A stretch of DNA of 64,000 bases from Algoriphagus alkaliphilus (GCF_900103735.1 NZ_FMXE01000029.1:1-64000); one strand, 5' to 3'; shown: positions 44,878 to 54,393, counted from the first letter of the stretch. Notes: generated by a model from the sequence alone, not told the origin. Program-made: numbers and translations.

Positions 44878-45987
44878 ATGAAACGAATAGCAAGCAAAGC
44901 CCAATTTCTTCCTGCAATAATTCTTTTAATCTTAGGGCCCTTTTCATTCAGCTTTGCTCAGGACACAATACGGACTTATTATGATGAAGAGTCGCTTCAC
45001 ATCAAAGAGATTCTGACCAAAATCAATGGAAAAGCAGAAGGTCAAGTCCGGCTTTTTGACCCAAACGGAAAGCTAATTCTCATCGGTAATCTCAAAAATG
45101 ATCAGCGAGACGGTCCTTTTTATGACCTTGATTCTGATACAGGAGATACACTTCGGATTGTTAATTTTAAAAATAACCTCAGGGAAGGAAGAGCACTAAG
45201 CTACTTTCCCGGGGGCATTCTAAGCCAGGAATCCACCTTCGTCAATAATCAACTCGAGGGGATGGTCACCTCCTATTATGAAGACGGCAAAATCAGAGAT
45301 CAAACAACCTTTAGAAACAATAAGCCGAATGGACTGTCGGAATCATTTTTTCCCAATGGAAAAACTAAAACCAAAATCAATTTTCAAGCTGGTCAATTTG
45401 ATGGACCCTATGAGGAATTTGATGAAAACGGGCAATTGATATTCAGCACCCATTATGCACGCGGGGTGATCAATGGAAAGGAAATCCAATACTTTCCCAA
45501 CGGACAGGTGAAAGCTAGCCGTGAGTTCCGCTTTGGCGAATTGACCGGTGCCTATGAATTAAACTATGCTGATGGCAAGCCCGAGCGAAGGGGTACCTAT
45601 AAAAACGGTTCACCGGAAGGTGCCATGACGGAATTTTATCAGGACGGTACGATCAGAATGAAGGCTGTTTACCAGAAAGGAATCCCTGTTCAGCCCATCT
45701 TATATTTTCATCCCAATGGAGTGGTAAGACAAAGGACTACTTACAACAATCAGGGTTATAAAATTTTGGAAGAAAATTTCTATCCAAATGATAACGTTTT
45801 TTCTACTGTTCGATTCTTGAATGATCTTGAAGAAGGCGAAGTAAAGATTTATAGAGAAAATGGCAGTCTATTGGAAATCAGAAACTACACGAAAGGAAGA
45901 CTCAATGGAATTCGGACACTTTTTGACGAATCAGGTCAGTTGGTCGAAACTGAACTTTGGGAAAAGGGAAATAAAATCAATAAATAA
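44878..45987 (+). CDS. Secreted MORN-repeat (YwqK-type) protein
   Basis: A 369-residue exported protein (signal ending FSFSFAQ) made of about 13 MORN-like units of the form Y-x-N/D-G-x-x-x-x-x-x-x-F-x-x-G-x-x-x-G-x (for example YYEDGKIRDQTTFRNNKPNG and YFPNGQVKASREFRFGELTG). This is the YwqK/DUF-type MORN family often labelled antitoxin in databases; in Bacteroidota it is a secreted protein with no proven toxin partner. None is visible here. Confidence 0.86.
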   Translation: MKRIASKAQFLPAIILLILGPFSFSFAQDTIRTYYDEESLHIKEILTKINGKAEGQVRLFDPNGKLILIGNLKNDQRDGPFYDLDSDTGDTLRIVNFKNNLREGRALSYFPGGILSQESTFVNNQLEGMVTSYYEDGKIRDQTTFRNNKPNGLSESFFPNGKTKTKINFQAGQFDGPYEEFDENGQLIFSTHYARGVINGKEIQYFPNGQVKASREFRFGELTGAYELNYADGKPERRGTYKNGSPEGAMTEFYQDGTIRMKAVYQKGIPVQPILYFHPNGVVRQRTTYNNQGYKILEENFYPNDNVFSTVRFLNDLEEGEVKIYRENGSLLEIRNYTKGRLNGIRTLFDESGQLVETELWEKGNKINK

Positions 45988-46021
45988 AACCCAAGATTAA
46001 GGCGGTGGAAAGCCATTTTTC

Positions 46022-46029
46022 TATTTTTG
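46022..46029 (+). promoter_or_regulatory. Candidate -7 element of purC
   Basis: TATTTTTG fits TAnnTTTG exactly and lies 17 bp before the purC start. No TTG is found at the ideal distance upstream, so the promoter call is tentative and would give a very short leader. Confidence 0.35.
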
Positions 46030-46045
46030 CCGAAACGATTTTCAA

Positions 46046-46987
46046 ATGAGCAACGCCATCAAGGAAACCCATTTCAATTTCCCCGGTCAAATAGGTTTTT
46101 ACAAAGGAAAAGTTCGGGATGTCTACATCTTCGATAAGGAATTGGTTGTAGTGGCATCTGACCGGATCTCTGCATTCGATGTAGTACTTCCAAAAGCAAT
46201 TCCTTTTAAGGGTCAGGTTCTGAATCAGATTGCGGCAGGATTCCTTAAAGCTACTTCCGACATCGTGCCAAATTGGGTGACTGCCACTCCTGATCCGAGT
46301 GTCACGATTGGCAAGCGTTGCGAGCCTTTCAAAGTAGAAATGGTCATCAGAGGATATCTAGCAGGACATGCCGCCAGAGAATATAAAGCAGGAAAGCGAA
46401 TACTTTGTGGCGTTGCGATGGCAGAGGGATTGCGCGAAAATGATCCATTTCCGGAACCCATCATCACCCCAACCACAAAAGCCTCGGAAGGACATGATGA
46501 GGATATTTCAAGAGAAGATATTTTGGCCAAAGGCATCGTTAGGGAGGCTGATTACCTAATTTTGGAAAAATACACCCATGCACTATTCCAACGCGGTCAG
46601 GAGATGGCCCGAGCCAAAGGACTGATCTTAGTGGATACTAAATATGAGTTTGGGAAATTTGGAGAAGATATCCTTTTAATTGACGAAATTCACACCCCCG
46701 ATTCCTCACGATATTTCTATGCGGAAGGCTATGCCGAAAATCAGAAAAACGGAATTCCACAAAAGCAATTGTCTAAGGAATTTGTCCGACAGTGGCTGAT
46801 CGCAAATGGATTTCAGGGAAAAGACGGACAAAGCGTTCCGGAAATGTCGGACGAAATTGTAGAAAGCATCTCGGATCGTTATATTGAGCTTTTCGAACAG
46901 ATCACCGGCGAAAAATTCGTAAAAGCAAACGTTAAAAACATCGAATCCAGAATAGAAAAAGCAATTATGGCTCATTTGGGGCAATAA
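46046..46987 (+). CDS. purC: SAICAR synthase
   Basis: A 313-residue phosphoribosylaminoimidazole-succinocarboxamide synthase, eighth step of purine synthesis (CAIR + Asp + ATP). The signatures are [62 protein letters not shown] and [30 protein letters not shown]. Size fits the longer eukaryote/Bacteroidota-type. Not clustered with other pur genes. Confidence 0.97.
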   Translation: MSNAIKETHFNFPGQIGFYKGKVRDVYIFDKELVVVASDRISAFDVVLPKAIPFKGQVLNQIAAGFLKATSDIVPNWVTATPDPSVTIGKRCEPFKVEMVIRGYLAGHAAREYKAGKRILCGVAMAEGLRENDPFPEPIITPTTKASEGHDEDISREDILAKGIVREADYLILEKYTHALFQRGQEMARAKGLILVDTKYEFGKFGEDILLIDEIHTPDSSRYFYAEGYAENQKNGIPQKQLSKEFVRQWLIANGFQGKDGQSVPEMSDEIVESISDRYIELFEQITGEKFVKANVKNIESRIEKAIMAHLGQ

Positions 46988-47075
46988 ATACAAACTGTAA
47001 AACCTATAAAAACAAGCCTATCTGCCATAGGCAGGCATGTGGCAAGCTTTAAAAAGAATCTTAGTAAGGATATGA

Positions 47076-47118
47076 GATTCCAAGTGACCAATAAAAATCA
47101 AATTATAAACACATGAAA
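47076..47118. repeat. Leader sequence duplicated at 49845
   Basis: gattccaagtgacc...aaattataaacacatgaaa, directly before the STAS start codon, resembles gattccatgtggcc...aaaattataaacacgtgaaa at 49845-49887. Only the leader, not the STAS gene, is repeated. Confidence 0.65.
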
Positions 47119-47490
47119 TATACTATCGATAAAAAAGAGCAGTACGTTGTACTTTCTCCATTGGAAGAAAAAATTGATTCGCTACTGGCTCCAAAATTAA
47201 AATCAGAATTGCTGACTATTCATGCTGAAGGTCATACCAATATTGTATTGGATATGAGTCAGGTGAAATATGTGGATTCCAGCGGTTTGAGTGCATTGCT
47301 CGTAGGAGACCGAGAGTTCGGTAGAAATGGTGGCATTTTCGTTATTTCAGGCGTTCAGGATCACGTAATGAAGCTTCTTAAAATCTCCATGCTGGACAAG
47401 AAACTTAACTTGGTCAATACATTAGAGGAAGCCGGAGAGGCCATTTTCATGCATGAAATTGAAGGAGGAGAAGACGAAGAAGAGGCTTGA
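47113..47490 (+). CDS. STAS-domain anti-sigma-factor-antagonist-like protein
   Basis: A 125-residue single STAS domain: NIVLDMSQVKYVDSSGLSALLVGDREF with the phosphorylatable Ser in DSSG, as in SpoIIAA/RsbV. It ends in an acidic tail (EGGEDEEEA). No RsbW-type kinase is encoded close by, so regulatory partners are unknown. Its stop codon TGA is embedded in the TTGA start of RNase Z, so the two are coupled. Confidence 0.9.
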   Translation: MKYTIDKKEQYVVLSPLEEKIDSLLAPKLKSELLTIHAEGHTNIVLDMSQVKYVDSSGLSALLVGDREFGRNGGIFVISGVQDHVMKLLKISMLDKKLNLVNTLEEAGEAIFMHEIEGGEDEEEA

Positions 47491-48410
47491 TCCCAGAATT
47501 TGAAGTCACCATTTTAGGTAACACTTCTTCCATCCCAGTACATGGAAGAAATCACACTGCCCAAGTCATACGATTTGGGCAGGAGTGTTTATTGCTGGAT
47601 TGTGGCGAAGGCACACAGATTCAAATGCGGAAGTTCAAAGTAAAATCTTCCAAAATTTCACACATTTTCATCTCCCATTTACACGGAGATCATTACTTGG
47701 GTTTGATGGGTATTTTGTCCAGTTATAACCTATCCAAGAGAACCAAGGCACTTACCATCTTCGGACCCAAAGGCTTGGACGAAATTATCACCATCCAATT
47801 TCGTTGGAGTAATACTAGACTTTCCTATCCGCTCCACTTTGTTGAAACCAATTCTGATGGGTTAAATCTTCTACTAGACCATCCCAGATTCACAGTTCAC
47901 AGTTTCCCGTTGACACATCGTCTACCAACAACAGGTTTTTTGATTCGGGAAAAAGAAGGGCTTCGGAACCTCCTTAAAGAAAAGCTTCAGGAGAAAAAAA
48001 TCCCTCTTGCAGCAATACAAAATCTCAGAACCGGAAAAGATTTTTTGGATGAAAAAGGGAATCTTTATTCTCTCAAAGATTACACCCATCCCCTTCCCCC
48101 CCTGCGAAGTTATGCTTTCTGTTCCGACACTTGTTTTGAGCCAAAACTCGCCAACTACATCGACAGCCCAACTTTGCTTTACCATGAATCCACTTTCATG
48201 GAGCTTGATGCAGAACGTGCCAAGGTCACCTTTCACAGTACTGCAAAACAGGCAGCGGAGATCGCAAATCTACTAAAAGCAAAAACATTGCTTTTAGGTC
48301 ATTTTTCCTCTCGCTATATTGACTTAGAAGAAATGCTAAATGAAGCAAAAACCGTATTTATCCAATCAGAGTTGAGTGAGGAAGGAATAACATACCCTAT
48401 TTTGCCTTGA
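47487..48410 (+). CDS. rnz: Ribonuclease Z
   Basis: A 307-residue metallo-beta-lactamase-fold endonuclease that trims tRNA 3' ends. Zinc motif HLHGDH at residues 64-69 (ISHLHGDHYLGLMG), FPLTHRLPTTGF, FCSDTCFEP and the final HFSSRY are tRNase Z marks. The N-terminus MIPEFEVTILGNTSSIP fits the family, which fixes the start at TTG 47487, overlapping the STAS stop by 4 bp. Use of TTG may keep expression low. Confidence 0.96.
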   Translation: MIPEFEVTILGNTSSIPVHGRNHTAQVIRFGQECLLLDCGEGTQIQMRKFKVKSSKISHIFISHLHGDHYLGLMGILSSYNLSKRTKALTIFGPKGLDEIITIQFRWSNTRLSYPLHFVETNSDGLNLLLDHPRFTVHSFPLTHRLPTTGFLIREKEGLRNLLKEKLQEKKIPLAAIQNLRTGKDFLDEKGNLYSLKDYTHPLPPLRSYAFCSDTCFEPKLANYIDSPTLLYHESTFMELDAERAKVTFHSTAKQAAEIANLLKAKTLLLGHFSSRYIDLEEMLNEAKTVFIQSELSEEGITYPILP

Positions 48411-48413
48411 GTT

Positions 48414-49205
48414 ATGAATTTATTGCAGCAAAGTCGAAAGACTAACCTATTTATCATCCTCGGATCGATTTTTCTCACCAATGCGATTTTGGCAGAAATC
48501 ATCGGAGTTAAGATTTTTTCAGGTGAAAAAACCATGGGATTTGAGCCAGTAAACTGGACCTTTTTCGGGGAGTATGTGCTGGATTTTAATCTTACAGCAG
48601 GTGCTGTCATCTGGCCGATTGTGTTTATCACTACGGATATCATCAATGAATATTTTGGAAAAAAAGGAGTTCGGAAAATCAGTTTTATCACAGCAGGATT
48701 AATTGCTTATGTTTTCGTGGTGATCAGCATTGTCACTGTTTTGGTACCGGCAGACTTTTGGTTAGATGTCAATTCTCAAACTCCAACAGGAGAGGGATTT
48801 GACATCAATTATGCGTTTAACACCATTTTCCGTCAGGGCTTGGGAATCATCATAGGCTCCTTAACCGCCTTCCTGTTTGGGCAATTGATCGATGTATTTG
48901 TTTTTCAAAAGCTTCGGGCAGTGACGGGACCTAAGATGATTTGGCTTCGGGCGACAGGTTCGACTTTGGTGTCACAGTTTTTTGATTCCTTCGTGGTACT
49001 GGGGATTGCATTTTATGTTTTCGGCAATTGGAGCATCAGTCAGATCATAGCCGTGGGATTGATTAATTATTTTTACAAGTTTACGGTTGCCATTCTTTTG
49101 ACCCCACTCCTGTATGTTGGACACGGATTGATAGATAGGTATTTGGGAAAGGAATTGGCGGAAAATATGGCTAAGGAGGCAAGTATGGACCGGTCGTTTT
49201 TATAA
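48414..49205 (+). CDS. Queuosine precursor transporter (VUT/YhhQ family)
   Basis: A 263-residue inner-membrane protein with about six to seven helices. The signatures are NAILAEIIGVKIFSG, GAVIWPIVFITTDIINEYFGKKGVRKISFITAGL and GPKMIWLRATGSTLVSQFFDSFVVLGIAFY, typical of the YhhQ/VUT family that imports preQ0/preQ1 or queuine precursors for tRNA modification. It follows RNase Z by 3 bp, so tRNA maturation and tRNA modification supply are co-expressed. Confidence 0.93.
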   Translation: MNLLQQSRKTNLFIILGSIFLTNAILAEIIGVKIFSGEKTMGFEPVNWTFFGEYVLDFNLTAGAVIWPIVFITTDIINEYFGKKGVRKISFITAGLIAYVFVVISIVTVLVPADFWLDVNSQTPTGEGFDINYAFNTIFRQGLGIIIGSLTAFLFGQLIDVFVFQKLRAVTGPKMIWLRATGSTLVSQFFDSFVVLGIAFYVFGNWSISQIIAVGLINYFYKFTVAILLTPLLYVGHGLIDRYLGKELAENMAKEASMDRSFL

Positions 49206-49300
49206 ATTGGATGATTGGAAGATTGGAAAATTGCAAGCGTTCATCTTTCATTGAAATCATAAAAATCAGATTTTTAAGAGGATAAGTTTAAATTAGCCTT

Positions 49301-49516
49301 ATGAAGACTCTCGCATTAAATATTTCATATGAGGATTTGCTTGAATCTCTAAAAAAGCTCTCCAGAAAAGACAAAAAAAAAATTCATTCTTTTTTAGAAT
49401 CTGAACTTTCAAAGCATGAGGTAAATGAACCTACAGAAACTTATTTGCTTTCAGAGGAATCGCTATTAAAAGATTGGTTGTCCCAGGAGGAGGAACAAGC
49501 ATGGAAAGATTTGTAA
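49301..49516 (+). CDS. Antitoxin of MazF-type module
   Basis: A 71-residue acidic protein (SYEDLLESLKKLSRKDKKKIHSFLESELSKHE) with a predicted helical N-terminal part and an acidic tail (SQEEEQAWKDL). It resembles small antitoxins paired with PemK/MazF toxins. Overlaps the toxin gene by 16 bp. Role is inferred from size, order and overlap. Confidence 0.75.
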   Translation: MKTLALNISYEDLLESLKKLSRKDKKKIHSFLESELSKHEVNEPTETYLLSEESLLKDWLSQEEEQAWKDL

Positions 49517-49803
49517 AAGGCGATATAGTTGCCGTTAATTTTCCGTTTTCTGACCTAAGCTCTTCCAAACGAAGACCTGCATTAGTCCTTGCTTACGTAG
49601 AAAATGGAGATTATTTACTAAGTCAAATTACATCAAAAACCACGAAGGACAGTTGGGCTTTAGAATTGCCGGAATCAGAAATAATTGAAGGTGAATTATT
49701 CAAATCAAGTAATATTCGGCCAAATAGACTTTTTACAGCAGACCAATCAATTATTCTTTATAAAGTTGGACAGATTACTTTATCGATGAGAAATCGAGCA
49801 TGA
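49501..49803 (+). CDS. MazF/PemK-family mRNA interferase toxin
   Basis: A 100-residue toxin: FVKGDIVAVNFPFSDLSSSKRRPALVLAYVENGDYLLSQITSK and IRPNRLFTADQSIILYKVGQITLSM are MazF/PemK signatures (conserved Arg-Pro-Ala-Leu-Val and the Asn-Arg-Leu-Phe-Thr). ATG 49501 chosen because it starts the domain and overlaps the antitoxin by 16 bp. Endoribonuclease action is by family. Confidence 0.9.
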   Translation: MERFVKGDIVAVNFPFSDLSSSKRRPALVLAYVENGDYLLSQITSKTTKDSWALELPESEIIEGELFKSSNIRPNRLFTADQSIILYKVGQITLSMRNRA

Positions 49804-49844
49804 CCCGAAGCGACATACAGAGGGATAATTATCAAACATGCGAA

Positions 49845-49887
49845 GATTCCATGTGGCCTTTAAGAATAAAATTATAAACACGTGAAA
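49845..49887. repeat. Copy of the STAS-gene leader
   Basis: Like 47076-47118, ending ttataaacacgtgaaa; here no STAS coding sequence follows. Confidence 0.65.
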
Positions 49888-50047
49888 AAAGGTTGTTGAT
49901 GCAGTTATTGCTTTAATTTCTTAGAGATAATTTTATTTTAGGCAGAACAAAACCACCATACTGACTTCCGAAATCGATTGAAACCAAATTTATTTCGTTT
50001 TTCGGACTTCAATTATTAAGAATATTCTAAAAACTTTTGGAACAGGG

Positions 50048-50078
50048 TTGGAATTCCGGATTAATGATCCTACTTTTG
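50048..50078 (+). promoter_or_regulatory. Promoter of DEAD-box helicase gene
   Basis: TTG (50048-50050) and TACTTTTG (50071-50078) separated by 20 bases fit the Bacteroidota consensus well. Transcription would start near 50085, giving a 5' UTR of about 95 bases, long enough for cold-dependent control as known for csdA/deaD. Confidence 0.7.
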
Positions 50079-50180
50079 CATCGTCAATTTTGACAAAGTC
50101 TATTTTTCGTGCCGTGATTCCTTACTGTCGCTTGTCTGGGATTTAGGATAACATGGCAAGAAAAAGTAAGGAAAACATTC

Positions 50181-52016
50181 ATGGAAATCACAACACAATT
50201 CTCAGACCTGGGGATTTCGGTAGAAATCTTGCGGGCAGTGGAAGAAATGGGTTATACAACCCCTTCCCCAATTCAATTACAGGCTATTCCTTTCGTATTG
50301 GAAGGACGTGATCTTATCGGTCAGGCTCAAACCGGAACCGGTAAAACTGCTGCTTTTGCAATTCCAATCATCGACCTTGTCGATTCCGAATTGAACAAGC
50401 CACAGGCAATCATCCTTTGCCCTACCCGCGAACTCGCGGTTCAGGTAGAAGGAGAAATCCAAAAATTATCCAAGTATCATAGAGGCATCAATTCTGTTGC
50501 GATATACGGTGGAGAATCTATTGACAGACAAATCAGGGTCCTCAGAAAAGGAGTTCAGATCGTAGTAGGTACTCCTGGACGTGTGCAAGACCACATCAAC
50601 AGAGGAACTCTAAAGCTTGACAGCATCGGAATCATCGTATTGGATGAGGCTGACGAAATGCTGGACATGGGCTTCAGAGATGACATCGAGGCGATCCTAT
50701 CGGAAATGCCTGCGGAAAGACAAACCGTCTTCTTCTCGGCAACGATGGCTAAGCCAATCTTGGATTTGACAAGAAAATACCAAACTAATCCTGAAATCAT
50801 CAAAGTCGCTAAAAACGAGCTGACTGTTTCTAAAATCGAGCAGGTTTACTATGAAGTAAAGCCTTCTTTGAAAATGGAATTGATGACTCGCTTGATGAAC
50901 ATCAACAATTATGCACTAAGCGTAGTGTTCTGTAATACCAAGCGAATGACGGATGAAGTGACTGAAAGCTTGGGTGCTAGAGGTATCTTGGCGGAAGCAC
51001 TTCACGGTGACCTTTCACAGGCACAACGCGATAAAGTAATGGGTAAATTCCGTAAGGGACTTTGCTCGGTATTGGTAGCAACTGACGTGGCTGCCCGTGG
51101 TATTGACGTGGACAATGTAGAAGCAGTATTCAATTACGACCTTCCATTGGACGAAGAATATTACGTACACAGAATCGGCCGTACAGGACGTGCCGGTAAG
51201 TCGGGTACTGCGATTACGTTTATCACAGGTCGAAGAGAAACAATGAAACTCAGAGATCTGGAGCGTTTCACAAAGGCTACCATCAATAAAATGACTCCTC
51301 CTTCTGTAACGGAGCTAGTTGAGCTGAAAAAAGCACAATTGGTGAAGGATGTATATAGAGTCTTGGCAGTGGAAGAAGATAATCAGCTTTTCGAAGCGAC
51401 TATCGGACAGATGCTGACTGAAGGCTTGACTATCGAGCAGATTGCATTGGGCTTGATCAAGATGAACATGGGTGAAACCGTGAAAGAATTGAAAGAGCAG
51501 GATTTCGGAATCGATACCTACGGTGGTGGAGATCGCAGAAGAGAAGGATCAAGAGACGGAGGTCGTGATGGCGGACGTGGTGGTGATCGTTTCGGACGTG
51601 GAGAAAGAAGCGGTTCTGATCGTTTTGGAAGAGGCGAAAGAGAAAGCGGTGGTCGCTTCGAAAGAGGTGGAGAGCGCAGAGAAAGATTCGGTGACCGTAG
51701 AGAAGGTGGAGCAAGAGAAAGCGCACCGAGAGACGGAGAAAGAAGATTTGCTCCAAGAGAAGAAAGAACACGTGATGCGAATATGACTCGTCTGTTTCTG
51801 AACTTAGGTAACAAGGACAGAATACGTCCAAATGATATCGTAGGTGCTATCGCAGGTGAAACCGGCGTACCGGGCAAAAGCATCGGTGGCATCGACATCT
51901 TTGACAACTTCTCCTTTGTGGATGTTCCTCAGAAAGATGCGGAGCACGTGATTAAAGTGATGAAGAACAACACGATCAAAGGCAAGACCGTAAGCATGGA
52001 AATCTCAAAAGGATAA
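50181..52016 (+). CDS. DEAD-box RNA helicase with DbpA-type RNA-binding domain
   Basis: A 611-residue helicase of the DeaD/CsdA type. Core motifs: Q motif YTTPSPIQLQAIP, Walker A AQTGTGKT (49-56), DEAD (155-158), SAT in FFSATM, and HRIGRTGRAG. A C-terminal RGG/Arg-Glu-rich region (about 450-530: many RGGD, RFGRGER repeats) is followed by a DbpA RRM-like domain (MTRLFLNLGNKDRIRPNDIVGAI...NTIKGKTVSMEISK). Such proteins unwind rRNA or structured mRNA at low temperature. Followed by a terminator. Confidence 0.97.
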   Translation: MEITTQFSDLGISVEILRAVEEMGYTTPSPIQLQAIPFVLEGRDLIGQAQTGTGKTAAFAIPIIDLVDSELNKPQAIILCPTRELAVQVEGEIQKLSKYHRGINSVAIYGGESIDRQIRVLRKGVQIVVGTPGRVQDHINRGTLKLDSIGIIVLDEADEMLDMGFRDDIEAILSEMPAERQTVFFSATMAKPILDLTRKYQTNPEIIKVAKNELTVSKIEQVYYEVKPSLKMELMTRLMNINNYALSVVFCNTKRMTDEVTESLGARGILAEALHGDLSQAQRDKVMGKFRKGLCSVLVATDVAARGIDVDNVEAVFNYDLPLDEEYYVHRIGRTGRAGKSGTAITFITGRRETMKLRDLERFTKATINKMTPPSVTELVELKKAQLVKDVYRVLAVEEDNQLFEATIGQMLTEGLTIEQIALGLIKMNMGETVKELKEQDFGIDTYGGGDRRREGSRDGGRDGGRGGDRFGRGERSGSDRFGRGERESGGRFERGGERRERFGDRREGGARESAPRDGERRFAPREERTRDANMTRLFLNLGNKDRIRPNDIVGAIAGETGVPGKSIGGIDIFDNFSFVDVPQKDAEHVIKVMKNNTIKGKTVSMEISKG

Positions 52017-52042
52017 ATTATTATTGGTTAATTTGGTTTAAA

Positions 52043-52074
52043 GGCACATTTCTTTCGGGAAATGTGCTTTTTTT
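52043..52074 (+). terminator. Intrinsic terminator of helicase gene
   Basis: GGCACATTTC pairs with GAAATGTGCT, loop tttcgg, then eight T. It lies 26 bp after the helicase stop. Confidence 0.9.
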
Positions 52075-52097
52075 GTGTCTCTCCCCTCAGTTACAGC

Positions 52098-52802
52098 ATG
52101 CAGCTTTTTTTCCAGGAAAAAATAGAATCACCCCTCACCCATCTCGACGAGGAGGAATCAAGGCATTTAGTCAAAGTGCTTCGAAAAAAACAAGGCGACC
52201 AAATCCGACTGACCAATGGGAAAGGGATGGTTTTTGATTGCGTGATTTTGGAAGCAAATCCGAAAAAAACCAATCTCAAAGTCTTGAATTCTTCTGAAAT
52301 TCCTGAAGATAAATTTCACATTCACTTGGCTATTGCCCCAACTAAAAGTCCTGACAGAATGGAATGGATGGTGGAAAAAATTACCGAAATCGGATTTCAT
52401 GAACTGACACTTTTAGAAACCATGAATTCTGAGCGCGGCTTTTTAAAAACAGATCGGCTGAACAAAAAAATAATTTCAGCTTGCAAACAAAGTCTAAAAT
52501 ACCGGATCCCTGTATTGAATCAAACCAAAAAATTGACAGCGCTATTCAAGAACAAGGAGTTTGAGGGATTTCAGAAATTCATAGCTTATGTGGATCAGGA
52601 CCATGAAAGTCATCTCTTTGATGTGGCTGTACCTGAAGGAAAATACCTGATTTTGATTGGCCCTGAGGGAGATTTTGACCCAAAAGAAATCAAAGAAGCG
52701 ATTGAATCAGGCTTTCTGCCTGTTTCATTGGGGAAAAGCCGACTTCGAACTGAAACTGCCGGTTTGGCATCTGTCCAAATGTTTCAGGTACTAAATCGCT
52801 AA
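52098..52802 (+). CDS. rsmE: 16S rRNA m3U1498 methyltransferase
   Basis: A 234-residue SPOUT methyltransferase. ATG 52098 fits the family start (MQLFFQEKIESPLTHLDEEESRHLVKVLRKKQGDQI); the longer frame overlaps the terminator. SPOUT knot motifs are LILIGPEGDFDPKEI and LGKSRLRTETAGLASV. It methylates U1498 of 16S rRNA. Followed after about 130 bp by the MerR and dprA genes. Confidence 0.95.
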   Translation: MQLFFQEKIESPLTHLDEEESRHLVKVLRKKQGDQIRLTNGKGMVFDCVILEANPKKTNLKVLNSSEIPEDKFHIHLAIAPTKSPDRMEWMVEKITEIGFHELTLLETMNSERGFLKTDRLNKKIISACKQSLKYRIPVLNQTKKLTALFKNKEFEGFQKFIAYVDQDHESHLFDVAVPEGKYLILIGPEGDFDPKEIKEAIESGFLPVSLGKSRLRTETAGLASVQMFQVLNR

Positions 52803-52930
52803 TTTTTGCGTTTTCGAAGTATTCGCTTGAAGTATTCCTTGAAGTACCCGAGCAAATTTTTAAATTGAATTTGAATTCCACTCAAACAGGGTTCAAAACC
52901 TTAAGAGGTTACCATTAATTACAAACTGCT

Positions 52931-53284
52931 GTGCCGTACAAAGAGCGAGAAATTGAGAAAAAATACCATTCCATTGGGGAAGTTGCTGAAATGTTCAAAG
53001 TAGCCCCATCATTGATGCGCTATTGGGAAGGTGAGTTTGATATTATTCGTCCGAAAAAAGACAAAAAAGGAAATCGCCGCTATACGAAGGAAGATATCCA
53101 AAAAATCAAATACGTTTACCACTTGGTGAAAGAAAAAGGATATACCCTTCAAGGTGCCCAAGAAGTGATTGCATCAGGCAAAGATCAAGGTTTTGACAAA
53201 GTTGAAGCAGTTCAAAAGCTTCAGGAAATCAAAGATTTTTTAATCAATCTGAAGAATGAACTCAAAACCCGAAACGGATCTTGA
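52931..53284 (+). CDS. MerR-family transcriptional regulator
   Basis: A 117-residue protein starting with GTG at 52931: HSIGEVAEMFKVAPSLMRYWEGEFDIIRPKKDKKGNRRYTKEDIQKIKYVYHLVKEKGYTLQGAQEVI is a MerR DNA-binding domain, followed by a helix (VEAVQKLQEIKDFLINLKNEL) for dimers and no ligand-binding domain. The short form is typical of Bacteroidota MerR-like proteins upstream of dprA. Its end overlaps dprA by 29 bp. Confidence 0.92.
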   Translation: MPYKEREIEKKYHSIGEVAEMFKVAPSLMRYWEGEFDIIRPKKDKKGNRRYTKEDIQKIKYVYHLVKEKGYTLQGAQEVIASGKDQGFDKVEAVQKLQEIKDFLINLKNELKTRNGS

Positions 53285-54383
53285 AAATCTCCGATATCAT
53301 CTAGCATTAGCACAAGCTCCAAAAGTCGGCCCAGGAGTATTTAAAGCTATTTTAGCCTATAGCGGATCAGCTAAGGCGTTTTTCAACCTTTCAAAAGGTA
53401 AGGCTTCCAAAATCCCACGAGTTGGAGAGAAGCTTCTTGAAATTCAAAAGCAGGCTAATACTTTAATTCGAAATGCAGATGATCTAATTTCACACTGCGA
53501 GAAAAAAGGGATTCAAATCCGCATCTCCACCGAGCCGAATTTTCCCATTCGACTCAAAGCACAAGAGGACGGGCCTGTGATTCTTTTTACTCAGGGGAAA
53601 GCTAACTTGAATTTTGAGCGGAGTGTGGGAATCGTAGGCACTCGCAGTGCTACCGTTTACGGAAAGTCTATCACCCGCAAAATCGTAGAGGATCTTCTAC
53701 CTTACCAACCCGTTATCATTTCAGGTTTAGCGTATGGGATCGATATTGAAGCTCACCGGGCAGCCTTACAAGTTGGATTACCCACTGTTGCTGTAATGGG
53801 CTCTCCGATTTCTCAAATCTACCCCGCTGCGCATAAAAAAACGGCAGAACAACTTCAGGACACAGGAATATTGATGAGCGAATATGCCCCGGGAAGCACA
53901 ATGGTTCCGGGAAATTTCCCGGCAAGAAACCGAATCATCGCAGGTCTTTCAGATGCATTGATTGTAGTAGAAGCTGCTGAAAGAGGTGGGGCATTAATCA
54001 CGGCTGAAATCGCGTATAGTTATAACAAAGAAGTCTTTGCCGTACCTGGAAACCTACAATCTCCATTCTCCGAGGGATGCAATCAGTTGATCCGGAAAAT
54101 GAAAGCTTCCATTTACACAGGATCAAATGATATTGCTGAAGCTTTATTCTGGGGAAAACCAGGTGAAGAACAAGTCAAAAAACCTGTATTAGATTTGGAA
54201 GGTAGAGATGAGGAGGATTCTGCTATTTTGAAGCTACTTTTGGAAAAAGGGGAATCGGAAATCGACCAAATCAGCTACCTGACAGAGATTCCTTTGGGAA
54301 TGCTTTCTTCCAGATTGCTAAGTCTTGAATTTGAAGGCATTGTAAAATCACTTCCAGGAAAAAAATTTAAGTTGATAGTATGA
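53256..54383 (+). CDS. dprA: DNA processing protein DprA
   Basis: A 375-residue DprA/Smf protein that loads RecA on incoming single-stranded DNA in transformation. Rossmann motifs: VGIVGTRSATVYGKSITRKIV, ISGLAYGIDIEAHRAAL, GSPISQIYPAAHKK, PARNRIIAGLSDALIVVEAAERGGALITAEIA and VPGNLQSPFSEGCNQLI. N-terminal helix-hairpin-like (VGPGVFKAIL) and C-terminal winged helix (EIDQISYLTEIPLGMLSSRLLSLEFEGIV) are present. Overlaps the MerR gene by 29 bp, so they are coupled. Confidence 0.96.
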   Translation: MNSKPETDLENLRYHLALAQAPKVGPGVFKAILAYSGSAKAFFNLSKGKASKIPRVGEKLLEIQKQANTLIRNADDLISHCEKKGIQIRISTEPNFPIRLKAQEDGPVILFTQGKANLNFERSVGIVGTRSATVYGKSITRKIVEDLLPYQPVIISGLAYGIDIEAHRAALQVGLPTVAVMGSPISQIYPAAHKKTAEQLQDTGILMSEYAPGSTMVPGNFPARNRIIAGLSDALIVVEAAERGGALITAEIAYSYNKEVFAVPGNLQSPFSEGCNQLIRKMKASIYTGSNDIAEALFWGKPGEEQVKKPVLDLEGRDEEDSAILKLLLEKGESEIDQISYLTEIPLGMLSSRLLSLEFEGIVKSLPGKKFKLIV

Positions 54384-54393
54384 TTTTCAGAAC

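Larger units (their letters stand above)
49804..50180. other. Leader region of DEAD-box helicase gene
   Basis: Contains the leader duplicate (49845-49887) and the helicase promoter (50048-50078) with a 5' UTR of roughly 95 bases. No gene seen. Confidence 0.6.

Noticed and set aside
46988..47060. Hairpin ctgccataggcag as terminator of purC
   Set aside because: Stem is short and no T-run follows on either strand.
51457..51907. Antisense frames over the helicase C-terminus (His/Arg- or Pro/Ser-rich)
   Set aside because: Mirror of the RGG/Arg-Glu-rich coding sequence.
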